Assembly (NCBI GenBank): GCA_028278425.1
Contig: JANQEJ010000222.1
Coordinates: forward strand, 1-64,000
Origin: Planctomycetota bacterium
Lineage (GTDB): Bacteria; Planctomycetota; UBA1135; GCA-002686595
Direction of reading: 5' to 3'
Length of the DNA: 64,000 bases
Shown: positions 43,525-52,900 of the stretch, one piece after another
Layout of the letters: each line of letters starts with the position of its first letter
Position numbering within the stretch: position 1 is the first letter of the stretch
Notes under the pieces: model-generated
The model's database searches: none
What the model saw: only the letters and a program-made list of their open reading frames with translations
Told to the model about the DNA's origin: nothing
Made by a program: the position numbers and the translations under genes

Positions 43525-43875
43525 ATGGACATCTATCACGTTTGGGTCGACCTCAAGCCGGGAGTGAAGGACCTCGAGTTCTGCGACGCAGCGGCGGCCT
43601 ACTTCGGTCACCTCCGCGACGAGGGCGAGATCGCCGGCTTTCGCATCACGCGGCGCAAGCTCGGCTTCGGCCCGCCCGGACTCGGCGACTTCCACCTCAT
43701 GATCGAGACCGAGGACATGGCGCAGCTCGAGCAGGCCTTCCGGCGCGTCGCCGCGCGCACGAGTCCCGCGGAGGGATTCCACGCCGCGGTCAACCAGAAG
43801 GTCGTCAACTTCACCGCCGCGCTCTACCGCGACTTCCCCGACGAGTTCCGGAAGCGCGGCGACGAAGAGTTCTGA
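43525..43875 (+). CDS. DUF6614 family protein
   Basis: 116 residues, no signal. The sequence fits DUF6614: MDIYHVWVDLKPGVKDLEFC, GFRITRRKLGFGPPGLGDFH, LMIETEDMAQLEQAFRRVA and NQKVVNFTAALYRDFPD. It looks like a small ferredoxin-like alpha/beta fold. Function unknown. It sits 5 nt after the second CBS gene and 28 nt before ftcD. Confidence 0.85.
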   Translation: MDIYHVWVDLKPGVKDLEFCDAAAAYFGHLRDEGEIAGFRITRRKLGFGPPGLGDFHLMIETEDMAQLEQAFRRVAARTSPAEGFHAAVNQKVVNFTAALYRDFPDEFRKRGDEEF

Positions 43876-43903
43876 GCCGGCGTCTTCAGGAAGCGAGCCC
43901 CTC

Positions 43904-45586
43904 ATGCCCCGCTTGATCGAGTGCGTTCCCAACTTCAGCGAGGGGAGCGACCTGGCCGTCATCCGCCGCATCACCGACGAGATCGAGGCCGTCGACGGAG
44001 CGCGGCTGCTCGACGTCGACCCCGGCAAGGCGACGAACCGCACGGTGGTCACGTTCGTCGGCGAGCCCGAGGCCGTGCTCGACGCGGCCGTCGCCGCGGT
44101 GCGCAAGGCGGCGGAGCTCATCGACATGAAGAAGCACACCGGCGAGCACCCGCGCTTCGGCGCGACCGACGTGTGCCCGCTCGTGCCCGTGGCCGGCGTG
44201 ACGATGGAGGAGACGGTCGAGTACGCGCGCGAGCTCGCGCGGCGGCTCGGCGAAGAGGTCGGTATCACCGTCTACTGCTACGAGAACGCCGCCCTCTCCG
44301 AGGAGCGGCGCAACCTCGCCACCGTGCGCGCGGGCGAGTACGAGGGTCTCAAGGACAAGCTCGCCGACCCCAACTGGAAGCCCGACTTCGGTCCCGCGGA
44401 GTTCAACGCGCGCTCCGGCGCGACCGCGGTGAGCGCGCGCGACTTCCTCGTCGCCTACAACGTCAACCTGAACACGACGTCGACGCGGCGCGCCAACGCG
44501 ATCGCCTTCGACATCCGCGAGAAGGGCCGCATCAAGCGCGAGGGCAACCCGCTGACCGGGCCGATCGTGAAGGACGAGGACGGCAACACCGTCTGGATCC
44601 CGGGCTCGCTCAAGTGCTGCAAGGCGATCGGCTGGTTCATCGACGAATACGGAATCGCCCAGATCTCGATCAACCTGACCAACATCAACGTCACTTCGAT
44701 CCACGAGTGCTTCGACGAGGCCAGCCGGCGCGCGGAGGCGCGCGGCATTCGCGTCACCGGCTCGGAGATCGTCGGGCTGGTGCCGCTTCAGGCGATGCTC
44801 GACGCCGGTCGCTATTTCCTGCGCAAGCAGAAGCGCTCCACCGGCATCGCGGAGAGCGAGATCATCAAGATCGCCGTGAAGTCCCTCGGCCTGGACGACC
44901 TCGCGCCGTTCAAGCCGGAGGAGAAGATCATCGAGTACATCCTCGCCGACAAGGATCGGAACCTCCTGGTCGACCGCACGGTGACCGGCTTCGTCGAGGA
45001 AACGGCGTCGGAGTCCGCCGCCCCCGGCGGCGGTTCGGTCGCCGCCACCCTCGGCGCGCTCGGCGCCGCGCTCGGCACGATGGTCGCCAATCTCTCGGCG
45101 CACAAGCGCGGTTGGGACGACCGCTGGGAGGAGTTCTCCGACTGGGCCGAGAAGGGAAAGGCGTGCCACGAGGAGCTCCTCGCCCTGATCGACAAGGACA
45201 CGGACGCCTTCAATGCGATCATGGCCGCGTTCGGCCTGCCGCAGGGCACGGATGAAGAGAAGGCCGCGCGCGACGAAGCGATCCAGGCCGCGACGCGCGG
45301 TGCGATCGACGTGCCGCTGCGCGTCATGGAAGTGGCGCTGCAATCGCTCGACGTCATCGCCGCGATGGCGGAGAGCGGCAACCCGAACTCGGTCTCCGAT
45401 GCGGGCGTCGGCGCTCTTTGCGCGCGCTCCGCCGTGATGGGCGCCTACCTCAACGTGAAGATCAACTCCTCGGACCTCGCCGACAAGGAGGCGGTGGCCG
45501 ACTACCTCGCGCGCGGCGCGAAGATCCAGGAGGAGGCGAAGCGGCGTGAGCGCGAGATCCTTGCGGTGGTCGAGGAGAAGCTGTAG
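43904..45586 (+). CDS. ftcD: Bifunctional glutamate formimidoyltransferase / formimidotetrahydrofolate cyclodeaminase
   Basis: 560 residues, about the length of the animal bifunctional enzyme. Residues 1-~300 are the transferase (MPRLIECVPNFSEGSDLAVI, KKHTGEHPRFGATDVCPLVP, INLTNINVTSIHECFDEAS). Residues ~340-560 are the cyclodeaminase (SAAPGGGSVAATLGALGAAL, ESGNPNSVSDAGVGALCARS). It moves the formimino group from N-formimino-glutamate (histidine degradation) to tetrahydrofolate, then releases ammonia to give 5,10-methenyl-THF. No hutH/U/I genes are adjacent. The 3' 87 nt are duplicated in decayed form at 49521-49606, on the far side of a three-gene island. Confidence 0.96.
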   Translation: MPRLIECVPNFSEGSDLAVIRRITDEIEAVDGARLLDVDPGKATNRTVVTFVGEPEAVLDAAVAAVRKAAELIDMKKHTGEHPRFGATDVCPLVPVAGVTMEETVEYARELARRLGEEVGITVYCYENAALSEERRNLATVRAGEYEGLKDKLADPNWKPDFGPAEFNARSGATAVSARDFLVAYNVNLNTTSTRRANAIAFDIREKGRIKREGNPLTGPIVKDEDGNTVWIPGSLKCCKAIGWFIDEYGIAQISINLTNINVTSIHECFDEASRRAEARGIRVTGSEIVGLVPLQAMLDAGRYFLRKQKRSTGIAESEIIKIAVKSLGLDDLAPFKPEEKIIEYILADKDRNLLVDRTVTGFVEETASESAAPGGGSVAATLGALGAALGTMVANLSAHKRGWDDRWEEFSDWAEKGKACHEELLALIDKDTDAFNAIMAAFGLPQGTDEEKAARDEAIQAATRGAIDVPLRVMEVALQSLDVIAAMAESGNPNSVSDAGVGALCARSAVMGAYLNVKINSSDLADKEAVADYLARGAKIQEEAKRREREILAVVEEKL

Positions 45587-45685
45587 CGGATGACTGACTT
45601 GTGCGGCCCGGTGTCCTCAACATCTACAGATTTCGGAATTCCAATGGAGTAGGAGAGAGAGTACAACCGCACCTTCGGTTGGATC

Positions 45686-47566
45686 GTGCCTAGCTCGAAG
45701 ATCTTCCGCCAGGGCTCCAAGGGTAAGGCCGGGAGCACGCTGGCACTCGGCCCTCCTGGACAATTGCTTGCAGATCTCTTGGAGATCGATGAGACGGAAC
45801 CTGCCGTTCATCAGAACATCTCGGCCTTCTTGGGGCTCGTGCTTCGGACTCTGGTTGAGCGTTGCTACATCGAGCACGCCTCCGTCCTATGGTATTCGGA
45901 CATCGAACAACGTCTTTCATTGATCGCGGAGTACCCTCCTTGTGTTCCGGAAGGCTTCACGGAGACTTTTAGACTCGGGGAGTATGTGGTTGGCGAAGCC
46001 CTTGACACTCAAGAGACGATTCTCATTAACGACGTTCCGAATGATCCACGCATAGATTCCGAACGTCGATCCACATGGAACGAGATGATCCCAAGCGGAG
46101 GAATCAGATCCGCGATCTACATACCCTTTCACGACAACAACGGCTGCGCGGGGGTTGTGAGGATCATGAACCGACTCCTGCCGGCCCAACACACCTCTGA
46201 GAGGCCGGAGACGGGATTCACCAAAACAGATCAGCGAGTCCTCGAGAAGCTTGTCGATGTAATCAGACGTCGCACGCAGATTGCGTGGGCCAGAACGGGA
46301 ACCATCCGGGTGTCGCAATGGGCAGCAGAGATCTTGCGGCGGAACGACGAGGAACCGACGGTCATTGCCGCTCAGTTGACAGCAGAGGGTCGCGAAGTCA
46401 CTAACTGCATGCGTTGTGCCGTCTATCTCGCGCGCGAGGACGATCCATCGCACCTGAATCTAGTAGCACAGTCAGGCTTCTCACGGGCCGCGGAACGGCG
46501 GGTGAGCCGGCTTCCGATCGCAAGCACGATCACGGGCCGTGTCTTCGAGAGCAAAAAGGCCAAGGTGCTGCCCGATGTCCTTGCCCATGAAGGGGCCGCA
46601 AACTTGGATGTGGCACGCCAAGAGCAAATGATTTCGGGAGTCATCGTTCCCGTTGAGACCGGGAGCATTCGCGGAATAGTTTCGGTCTTCTCGACGCGGA
46701 AACGCTCGTTCGAGCGGACGCAGATAGAGCACCTGCGATACCTAGGCGGTGTCTACACCTCTATTCACGAGCTCTCGGAACAGACACTCCGCATCGATGG
46801 GCTTCGTGACGAGCTTGGCTCGATATGCCACAACCTGCGACGACCCTTTGGGGGAATAGACGCCTTCCGTTTGGCCATTCTTAGGAAGTCTGCGCGGCTC
46901 AAATGGCGAGCTGAGAAGAACGACTTCACGACCGCAGACGTGATCAACGACATGGGCGAGGTGGAACGCTACGCCAACCTTATGCATGCTGAGATCGAGC
47001 GCGGGCGCAGGAGGACGACTGGCATGCTCCTCGGCCACCCTGGAGCCCTCGAGAGCGCTGAGCTGTCGAAGGAACCCACAAAGCTCAGTTTGTTAATTAA
47101 GGACATCTGTAGCGCGTACCACAAAGAAGCTCACAAGCGCAATGTTCGCCTTGTGGTTCGTCCCACAATTGATAACCTGCCGGTGATCCAGGCGGACAGG
47201 GAGAAGTTGGAGATCGCTATCGAGAACCTCGTCGAGAACGCCATCAAGTACTCATGGGAGAATGAAGATGTTGTTGTGTCCGGAGCTCTGGAAGGCAGGT
47301 TCGTCTCAATTTCTTTCACCGATCAAGGACTTGGAATACCTGAGCACGCCTTCGATTCGATCTTCAACCGATCATTTCGAAGCGAAGCTCGGGACACGAG
47401 GCGATATATCATGGGTACGGGGCTAGGGCTAAACGCCGTGAAGCAAGTCGTCGAAGCTCACGGAGGAACCGTAAAGGCGGAGAGCAGACCCTTCCTCTCA
47501 GATCCCGGTCGAATCCGGGAGTACGAGGGATTCACAACGACACTCACCGTGAAACTACCAGCGTAA
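45686..47566 (+). CDS. Soluble GAF-GAF sensor histidine kinase
   Basis: 626 residues from GTG 45686 (weak start signals). No membrane segment. An N-terminal GAF-like domain (ASVLWYSDIEQRLSLIAEYP to GIRSAIYIPFHDNNGCAGVV) and a second GAF (CMRCAVYLAREDDPSHLNLV to MISGVIVPVETGSIRGIVSV) precede a short dimerisation helix with candidate phospho-acceptor His382 (ELGSICHNLRRPFGGID). The ATPase has N-box Asn514/Asn518 (AIENLVENAIKYS), DQGLG 546-550 and GTGLGL 577-582. It probably senses a cytosolic signal. First of three close or overlapping genes. Base composition is noticeably less GC-rich than ftcD, suggesting transfer. Confidence 0.88.
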   Translation: MPSSKIFRQGSKGKAGSTLALGPPGQLLADLLEIDETEPAVHQNISAFLGLVLRTLVERCYIEHASVLWYSDIEQRLSLIAEYPPCVPEGFTETFRLGEYVVGEALDTQETILINDVPNDPRIDSERRSTWNEMIPSGGIRSAIYIPFHDNNGCAGVVRIMNRLLPAQHTSERPETGFTKTDQRVLEKLVDVIRRRTQIAWARTGTIRVSQWAAEILRRNDEEPTVIAAQLTAEGREVTNCMRCAVYLAREDDPSHLNLVAQSGFSRAAERRVSRLPIASTITGRVFESKKAKVLPDVLAHEGAANLDVARQEQMISGVIVPVETGSIRGIVSVFSTRKRSFERTQIEHLRYLGGVYTSIHELSEQTLRIDGLRDELGSICHNLRRPFGGIDAFRLAILRKSARLKWRAEKNDFTTADVINDMGEVERYANLMHAEIERGRRRTTGMLLGHPGALESAELSKEPTKLSLLIKDICSAYHKEAHKRNVRLVVRPTIDNLPVIQADREKLEIAIENLVENAIKYSWENEDVVVSGALEGRFVSISFTDQGLGIPEHAFDSIFNRSFRSEARDTRRYIMGTGLGLNAVKQVVEAHGGTVKAESRPFLSDPGRIREYEGFTTTLTVKLPA

Positions 47567-47593
47567 TCCGCTTCTCGATCGCTAGGGAGAGCT

Positions 47594-48352
47594 ATGCCTA
47601 ATCAACTATCGGACACAAGGTTGCTTGGAAAGGACGTCGTACTCCTTGTCGATGACGACTATCAGGATGCGTCCTATCAGAGCATCGTCGAGGGGATCGA
47701 AGACGATTACGCCTGCGCCACCTGGTCCGTCGGGAATACCTACGAGGCCGAACGTGCACTCGAACACCTTCTAAGCAGGACAAGAGAGCATTCGGGGGTA
47801 CTCGTGATCGTCTTGGATCTCATGCTTGGCCACAACAGTGATGACGTTCAGCAAGGTCTGCGTCTCCTAAGAGACTGGACGAGACAATTGGAGGGTTGCG
47901 GAACTAGATGGGGCTATGTTCCTCAGATCGTTGTGTACACCAATGTAGCGGAGAACAGATTAAGCACCAGTGATCGCGCAGCGGCTTACAAGGTGCTTAG
48001 CAAGACCGGCGGCACTCCCGAGCTTCATGAGACGATCGGGTTTCTGCTAGGCAAGAAGAAGCGGGTACTGGAGAATCTGCCCGCTCGCGTAGTACTGATT
48101 GACGAGATCAAGAAGAGTTGCGAGCTTCAGATCGGTCTCGGTGACGAATGGTACCTATCGCGTAGCTACGCCGCTGAGATGCTGCCGGCAACGATGCGCA
48201 TCGAGGGCTCTGACGTGCAGGTGTTAGCAGAACTGGAGATGAAGCGAGGTCAAGCGGGCATCCAGATTAGGCTCTTACCACCAAGCGATGATGGACCGTT
48301 GAGCGACGCCGAACTCCGTCAACTAGTTAGAGACCTGGGCTCAGCAGAATGA
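47594..48352 (+). CDS. Receiver-domain protein with an unrecognised C-terminal domain
   Basis: 252 residues; AGGGAGA precedes ATG 47594. The N-terminal half matches a response-regulator receiver: Asp20-Asp22 in VVLLVDDDYQ, phospho-site Asp75 in VIVLDLMLG, Thr116 in IVVYTNVAE and Lys137 in KVLSKTGG. The C-terminal ~110 residues (RVVLIDEIKKSCELQIGLGD, WYLSRSYAAEMLPATMRIEG) contain no helix-turn-helix, GGDEF or other output domain that I know. The signal may therefore pass by protein contact to the hydrolase encoded next, whose ATG overlaps this stop (ATGA). Confidence 0.82.
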   Translation: MPNQLSDTRLLGKDVVLLVDDDYQDASYQSIVEGIEDDYACATWSVGNTYEAERALEHLLSRTREHSGVLVIVLDLMLGHNSDDVQQGLRLLRDWTRQLEGCGTRWGYVPQIVVYTNVAENRLSTSDRAAAYKVLSKTGGTPELHETIGFLLGKKKRVLENLPARVVLIDEIKKSCELQIGLGDEWYLSRSYAAEMLPATMRIEGSDVQVLAELEMKRGQAGIQIRLLPPSDDGPLSDAELRQLVRDLGSAE

Positions 48353-49518
48353 TCCGGATTACCGTCTTTGACGTCGGTCAGGCCTTGAGCGTCTTGCTCG
48401 ACTTCGGTCTAGATCGCTATGCGCTCATCGACTGTGGCAACGATGATCTGAATGGTGATCATCCAGCTTTGACCCAACTCGAGAGCCTAGCCAGCCGTCC
48501 TTCGGCCCGAATCCTCTTTGTGATGCTGAGTCACATGCACTGGGATCATATTGGCGGCTTAGAACGACTATACGCGTGGAGTGACGCGCTCCACGATAAG
48601 ATCGAGGCGTTCTACTGCAACAACGCGTTGCAGCAGCTACTGGCCAAGGGGTTGGGCGAGGCTCCGGCATGGGCCAAGGGAATGATGAGCACCAAGTCTG
48701 TCGCTTTCCGATATGCCAACGCGGTCGCTATAGCCGCCAAGTTCGCACGCAAAGTGTCTAGCGAAGCGGAGTGTTGTTTCTTTGTCCCGACGGATCACAC
48801 CAAGGACTATCCGGTTGATCTAACTCCACCCTGCCTGGTCAATGACGACATCAACGTGTCGCTCTACGCTCCCAGCGGGGAGGATCTAGACAGGCTTTCC
48901 CAGCTGTCCGGTGATCCTGGCGAGATCGCTGCCAATCTTCTCAAGCGCTCACTCAAACTGAGAGCCGATGTCAATGGAACAAGTGGCGTGGTGCTTATCA
49001 GCTACGCGGGTCGCCGAGTGCTCATCTGTGGTGATGCAACAGCTCGGAACTTCGATGACATCGCACGGAGGCTAGTGGACTCCGGCGAACTCGATGTGGA
49101 TGTCCTTTGCTGCTGGCACCACGGGGGTCGTCTGGGACGTGGCGATGACACCGCTCCCGACAGTCGAGCTTGGGCGCTGATGGGGTCTTCCCGCGCCCAT
49201 GAAGGAAGGACAGCGATTGCGTCGTGTGGGGCTGGCAACGCCTACGGCCACCCGCATAAGACGACACTGGAACTCGCCGATAAGGCGGGGTTTGCCATTC
49301 ACTGCACAGGTCTAAGCCGTTGTGCTGCATCAGACGACCCGCCCGAAGGCGTCCGTCGGCGCGCGACGCTCTTCGGACCCGACGCGGCAGCTAAGCTATT
49401 CAAGAAGCAAGCTTGCTGTGGAAACGTCCAAGTTTCAATCGATCCCGGTGGCAAGATTAAAGTCTCGCCGAGTTCGGGGCACAGAAAAAGGGCGGAGTGC
49501 TGTCTTGCTGGGACGTAA
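48349..49518 (+). CDS. Metallo-beta-lactamase-fold hydrolase (ComEC-C-terminal-like)
   Basis: 389 residues starting inside the previous gene's stop (ATGA). MBL-fold signatures: ITVFDVGQALSVLL, Asp28 in LIDCGN, the metal motif His62-x-His64-x-Asp66-His67 in SHMHWDHIGG, a later RRVLICGDATA and CCWHHGGRLG. The order resembles the ComEC/Rec2 C-terminal hydrolase group, which acts on nucleic acids or nucleotides in some members. It is cytosolic (no signal or membrane segment). Probably the effector of the kinase/receiver pair. The gene ends 2 nt before the decayed ftcD duplicate. Confidence 0.85.
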   Translation: MIRITVFDVGQALSVLLDFGLDRYALIDCGNDDLNGDHPALTQLESLASRPSARILFVMLSHMHWDHIGGLERLYAWSDALHDKIEAFYCNNALQQLLAKGLGEAPAWAKGMMSTKSVAFRYANAVAIAAKFARKVSSEAECCFFVPTDHTKDYPVDLTPPCLVNDDINVSLYAPSGEDLDRLSQLSGDPGEIAANLLKRSLKLRADVNGTSGVVLISYAGRRVLICGDATARNFDDIARRLVDSGELDVDVLCCWHHGGRLGRGDDTAPDSRAWALMGSSRAHEGRTAIASCGAGNAYGHPHKTTLELADKAGFAIHCTGLSRCAASDDPPEGVRRRATLFGPDAAAKLFKKQACCGNVQVSIDPGGKIKVSPSSGHRKRAECCLAGT

Positions 49519-49520
49519 TC

Positions 49521-49606
49521 AACTATCTCGCACTCGACACGAAGATCCAGGAGAGGTCAAGCGTCGTGAACGCGAGATTTTTCGGTCGTCGAGGAGCAAT
49601 CTGTGA
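49521..49606 (+). pseudogene. Decayed duplicate of the ftcD 3' end (island right boundary)
   Basis: These 86 nt match ftcD 45500-45586. Over the first 33 positions 27 are identical, including 12 in a row (GAAGATCCAGGAG). At protein level NYLALDTKIQE, then after a one-base frameshift EVKRREREIF, ending at TGA 49606, corresponds to DYLARGAKIQE, EAKRREREIL in ftcD. With the intact ftcD end it brackets the three-gene island exactly. It looks like an attachment-site-type or target duplication, or the tail of the original gene displaced by insertion. Confidence 0.8.
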
Positions 49607-49733
49607 GCGCCGTTTGACGGAAGGAAGTACGCTGCCTTCTGGCGCGGCGGCTTCGCATTCCGCAGGCCGGGGGAATTCACCGTTTTCCGGATTCAGCGAC
49701 TGCCGGCACCGATCCGACGGGGGAAACACCAAC

Positions 49734-49965
49734 GTGGCCAATACGGATCGCCCCGATCCCTACAAGAACTTCCAATTCCGCCTGAAGTTCGGAAGGCAGC
49801 CACGTCGCCGGCTTGAGCAAGGCCGGCCCGTTCCGCAGCACCATGGAGCTCATTGCGCGCCGCGAGGATGGCGATTCCGCCGATGAAACCCTGATCGAGT
49901 CGATCACGCTCGAGCACAAAGGTTGGGATCGCGACTTCGAGGTGGCGAAACCTCGGGACGAGTAG
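49734..49965 (+). pseudogene. Frameshifted T4-like (gp19-type) phage tail-tube protein
   Basis: GTG 49734 follows GGGGGA. It reads ANTDRPDPYKNFQFRLKFG and then needs a +1 shift to continue HVAGLSKAGPFRSTMELIAR, REDGDSADETLIESITLEHK and GWDRDFEVAKPRDE, stopping at TAG 49963-49965. The pattern DPYKNF.FR, VAG.SK...R.T.E...RE.GD, ITLE matches conserved phage or contractile-injection-system tail-tube proteins. No other tail genes are present. It is a remnant that may mark a former mobile element or a hotspot. The gap 49607-49733 shows nothing clear. Confidence 0.65.
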
Positions 49966-49990
49966 CTCTCCGATCTCTCGTGTCCGGTCG

Positions 49991-52900
49991 CTAGAAGCGG
50001 ATCTCGAGCGGCTCGTTGCCTTCCAGCCCGACGTTCACGCTCACCTCGTGCGCGAACTCGCCCGCTTCGAGCTGCGCGCGCGTTCCCACGCGCAGCGTTC
50101 GCGTCCCAACGGGGACGGTCGATAGCTCGAACTCGCCGGCGGCGTTGACCGCGGTGGTGCGGTCCATCTTTCCGAAGAAGCTGGTGTTGTTGTACGTGAG
50201 CAGCGGTTCGCCGTCGTCGACGATCGCAACGGCGAGGTGCGCGACGGGCTGCGCGCTCACGAGCTTGCCGCGAAGCGAGGCCACCGGCGTCAGGCGAAAG
50301 TCGACCTCGTACTCGCCTTGGCGAAAGTACGCGAGCCCGGTCGCGATCGGGAAGTGCGACAGCCCGCTCGCCTGAACGCCGAAGACGTACCAGCCCTCGC
50401 CGAGCGGGGGCAGCGTGTGGGACGTCGCGTCGTCGGTCGAGTACAGGCTGAACACGTTCCGCCCGGTTGCGTCGTCGCCGCCGGCCGCGCCGGTGAAGCG
50501 CCACAACGCGCCTTCGGGCCAGGACGTCAGGCCGCCGCCCTCGAGCCGCGCGGGCGCTCCGTCCGCCGGCGGCTCGCGGCCGTCGCGCGGATGGAAGGTG
50601 CCGATGAGGACGATCATCCCCTCGACCGGCACGTCGCCGCCGCGCACGCGGAAGCGCACGCTCACCTCGCCGGCCGCGGGAACGCGCAGCTCGACGTTCT
50701 CGGAGCCCGCCGGCACGTCGGGGAAACGGTGAAGCGCCGTGCTGAACGTGTAGAAGCTCTCGAGCTCGCGCGACGCGTAAACGTCGTAGACGCCCGCGCT
50801 CAGCCCGGTGATCCGGAACGCGCCCTCCTCCGCGAAGGCCCAGGCCTGGCGACCGAGGTCCGTCATCGCGTAAGGAAACCCGGCGCCGGCCGGCACCGCG
50901 TAGACGCGGTTGCCGAAGCCCTCGGAAGGGAAGGGCTCGCCCTCTTCGTCGCGCAGCACGCCCGCGATCGCGTAGGTGGGCTCGAGCACGACTTGCACCG
51001 CGAGCACGCCGTCGACCGCCGTCGCGGGATCCACGGAGAGCCGACGCGCGTGGTCGAGCGGAGACTGCCGGCCGGCGAAGACCGGCCGGACCTCTCCGTC
51101 GCCGACGAGCACGTCGATCGGCCCGACGACGCCCTCCATCGCGAGGCGCTCCTCGAACGTCCCGTCCAGCTCGCCCGTTCCGAACGCGAGCACGCGCTCC
51201 ATCTCCCACTCGGGGCGTCCGCCGTCCATGACCTGGTACGACGGCTTCGGCACCGGATGTCCGTCGGGGAACGCGACCGCTCCGCGCAGGACGATCTCGC
51301 GGCCGAGCCTCGCGGTCCACGCGGCCGACGCGTTGCGCGCGAGGATGAGAAGCTCGCCGCCCTTCGCCTTGGCCGGCACCAGCCGGCCGCCCTGGACCTT
51401 GTCGAACTTCGGGTGCCGGTCGTCGCGCGACACTTGGACGGTGAGCTTGCGCTCCGTCCACACGTCGTCGAAGACGGCGACTCCGTCGGCGCCGGTTTCC
51501 GCGGACAGCGCCGGCGGGCCGGAGAAGAGCGACGGACCGCGCTGCTCCGACGGGTCGAGCTTGACGTAGACCTTGGCGCCCTCGACGGGGAGCTCGTCGG
51601 GATCGATGACGCGCACGACGACGCGCTCCGCGGGGACGAATCTGAGCTCGACGGGGTCGAAGCCGCCCTCGGCAAGCTGAACGACCGCGTCGGCCTCGAA
51701 GAGCGCGTAGCCCGGCAGCTCGGCGCTCAGTCGCAGCGACGGACTCGGGCGCTCGAACACGAAGCGGCCATCCGCATCGGAGAAGGTCTCGAGCGTCCCC
51801 TCCGAAACGCGCGCCGTGACGCGGACGCCTTCGAGCGGCTCCCCGTCGTGGTCCACCGTCGTTCCCTCGAGCAACCCGAGCGCGCCACGGACGAGCCGCA
51901 CGTCCTCGAGCGCCGTCACGCCTTCCGCGAGCTCCTCCGCGGTCGAGATCATGCGGTATCCCCCCGCTTCCCGCACGACGAACGCCGCGTACGCCGGCCG
52001 GTAGCCCGGGTCGTCCAGGAGGAGCTCGAAGGAGCCATCCGCACGCGTCGTCGTCTCGCTCGCGCCCGGTCCGAGCCCGAACCCGACCCGGCTCTTGCGT
52101 ACGACGGCCTGGACGACGAGGCCGTTCGCGGGTCCCTCGATCAGGCCGAGCGGCGCGTACCCCGCGTTGATCACCCGACCGGAGATTCGGATGCCTGTGG
52201 GCCCGGCGGCCGGTTCCGCGTCGACCGCGACGCGCGGTGACGATCCGGCTTCGTCGCTCGGCGCCGCCGCAAGCTCGCTCGCCGGTTCCTCGAACCGCGA
52301 GGCGGACGGGTCCGCGCGCTCCGCGACCGCCGGCGCCGGTCGCTCTTCCTCGTCGATCACCTGGTGCACTCCAACCGCCGCGAGCGCGACCGCCCCCGCC
52401 GCGACGGCGACCTTCGCCTTCATACCCATGAGCGTCACTCCTGCCAAAGTCCCGCTTCCCGCCGCCGCGCTCTCCCCGGCGAGGCCGAAGCACGCGAGCC
52501 AGCCCTCGCGTCCACCCTGCCGGCGGTCCAGCCCTTCGCGCAACCGCTCGAGCCCCCGCTGCAACCGCGAGTTCACCGTGCGTACCGGCACGTCGAGGCT
52601 CGCCGCGATCTCGCGCGGCGGCATCTCCTCCAGGTAGCGCATCAGCACGGTCATCCGAAACGGCTCGTCGAGCGCCATGACCGCGTCCACGAGGTCGCGG
52701 TGCAGCGCGACGCGCTCGACGAGCTCCGAAACCGACGGCTGCCTGTCGTTCCGCGCGGAATCGCGCTCGCGGGTGTCCCTGCGCGCCGCCGTACGCTTCG
52801 AGCGCCGCGACAGGTTGCGCATCACCCCCGCGAGCCAAGAACGCGCCGGCCGCCCCGCAAGCCCGCCGTGCTCGAGCGCGGCGACCCAGGTCTCCTGCGC

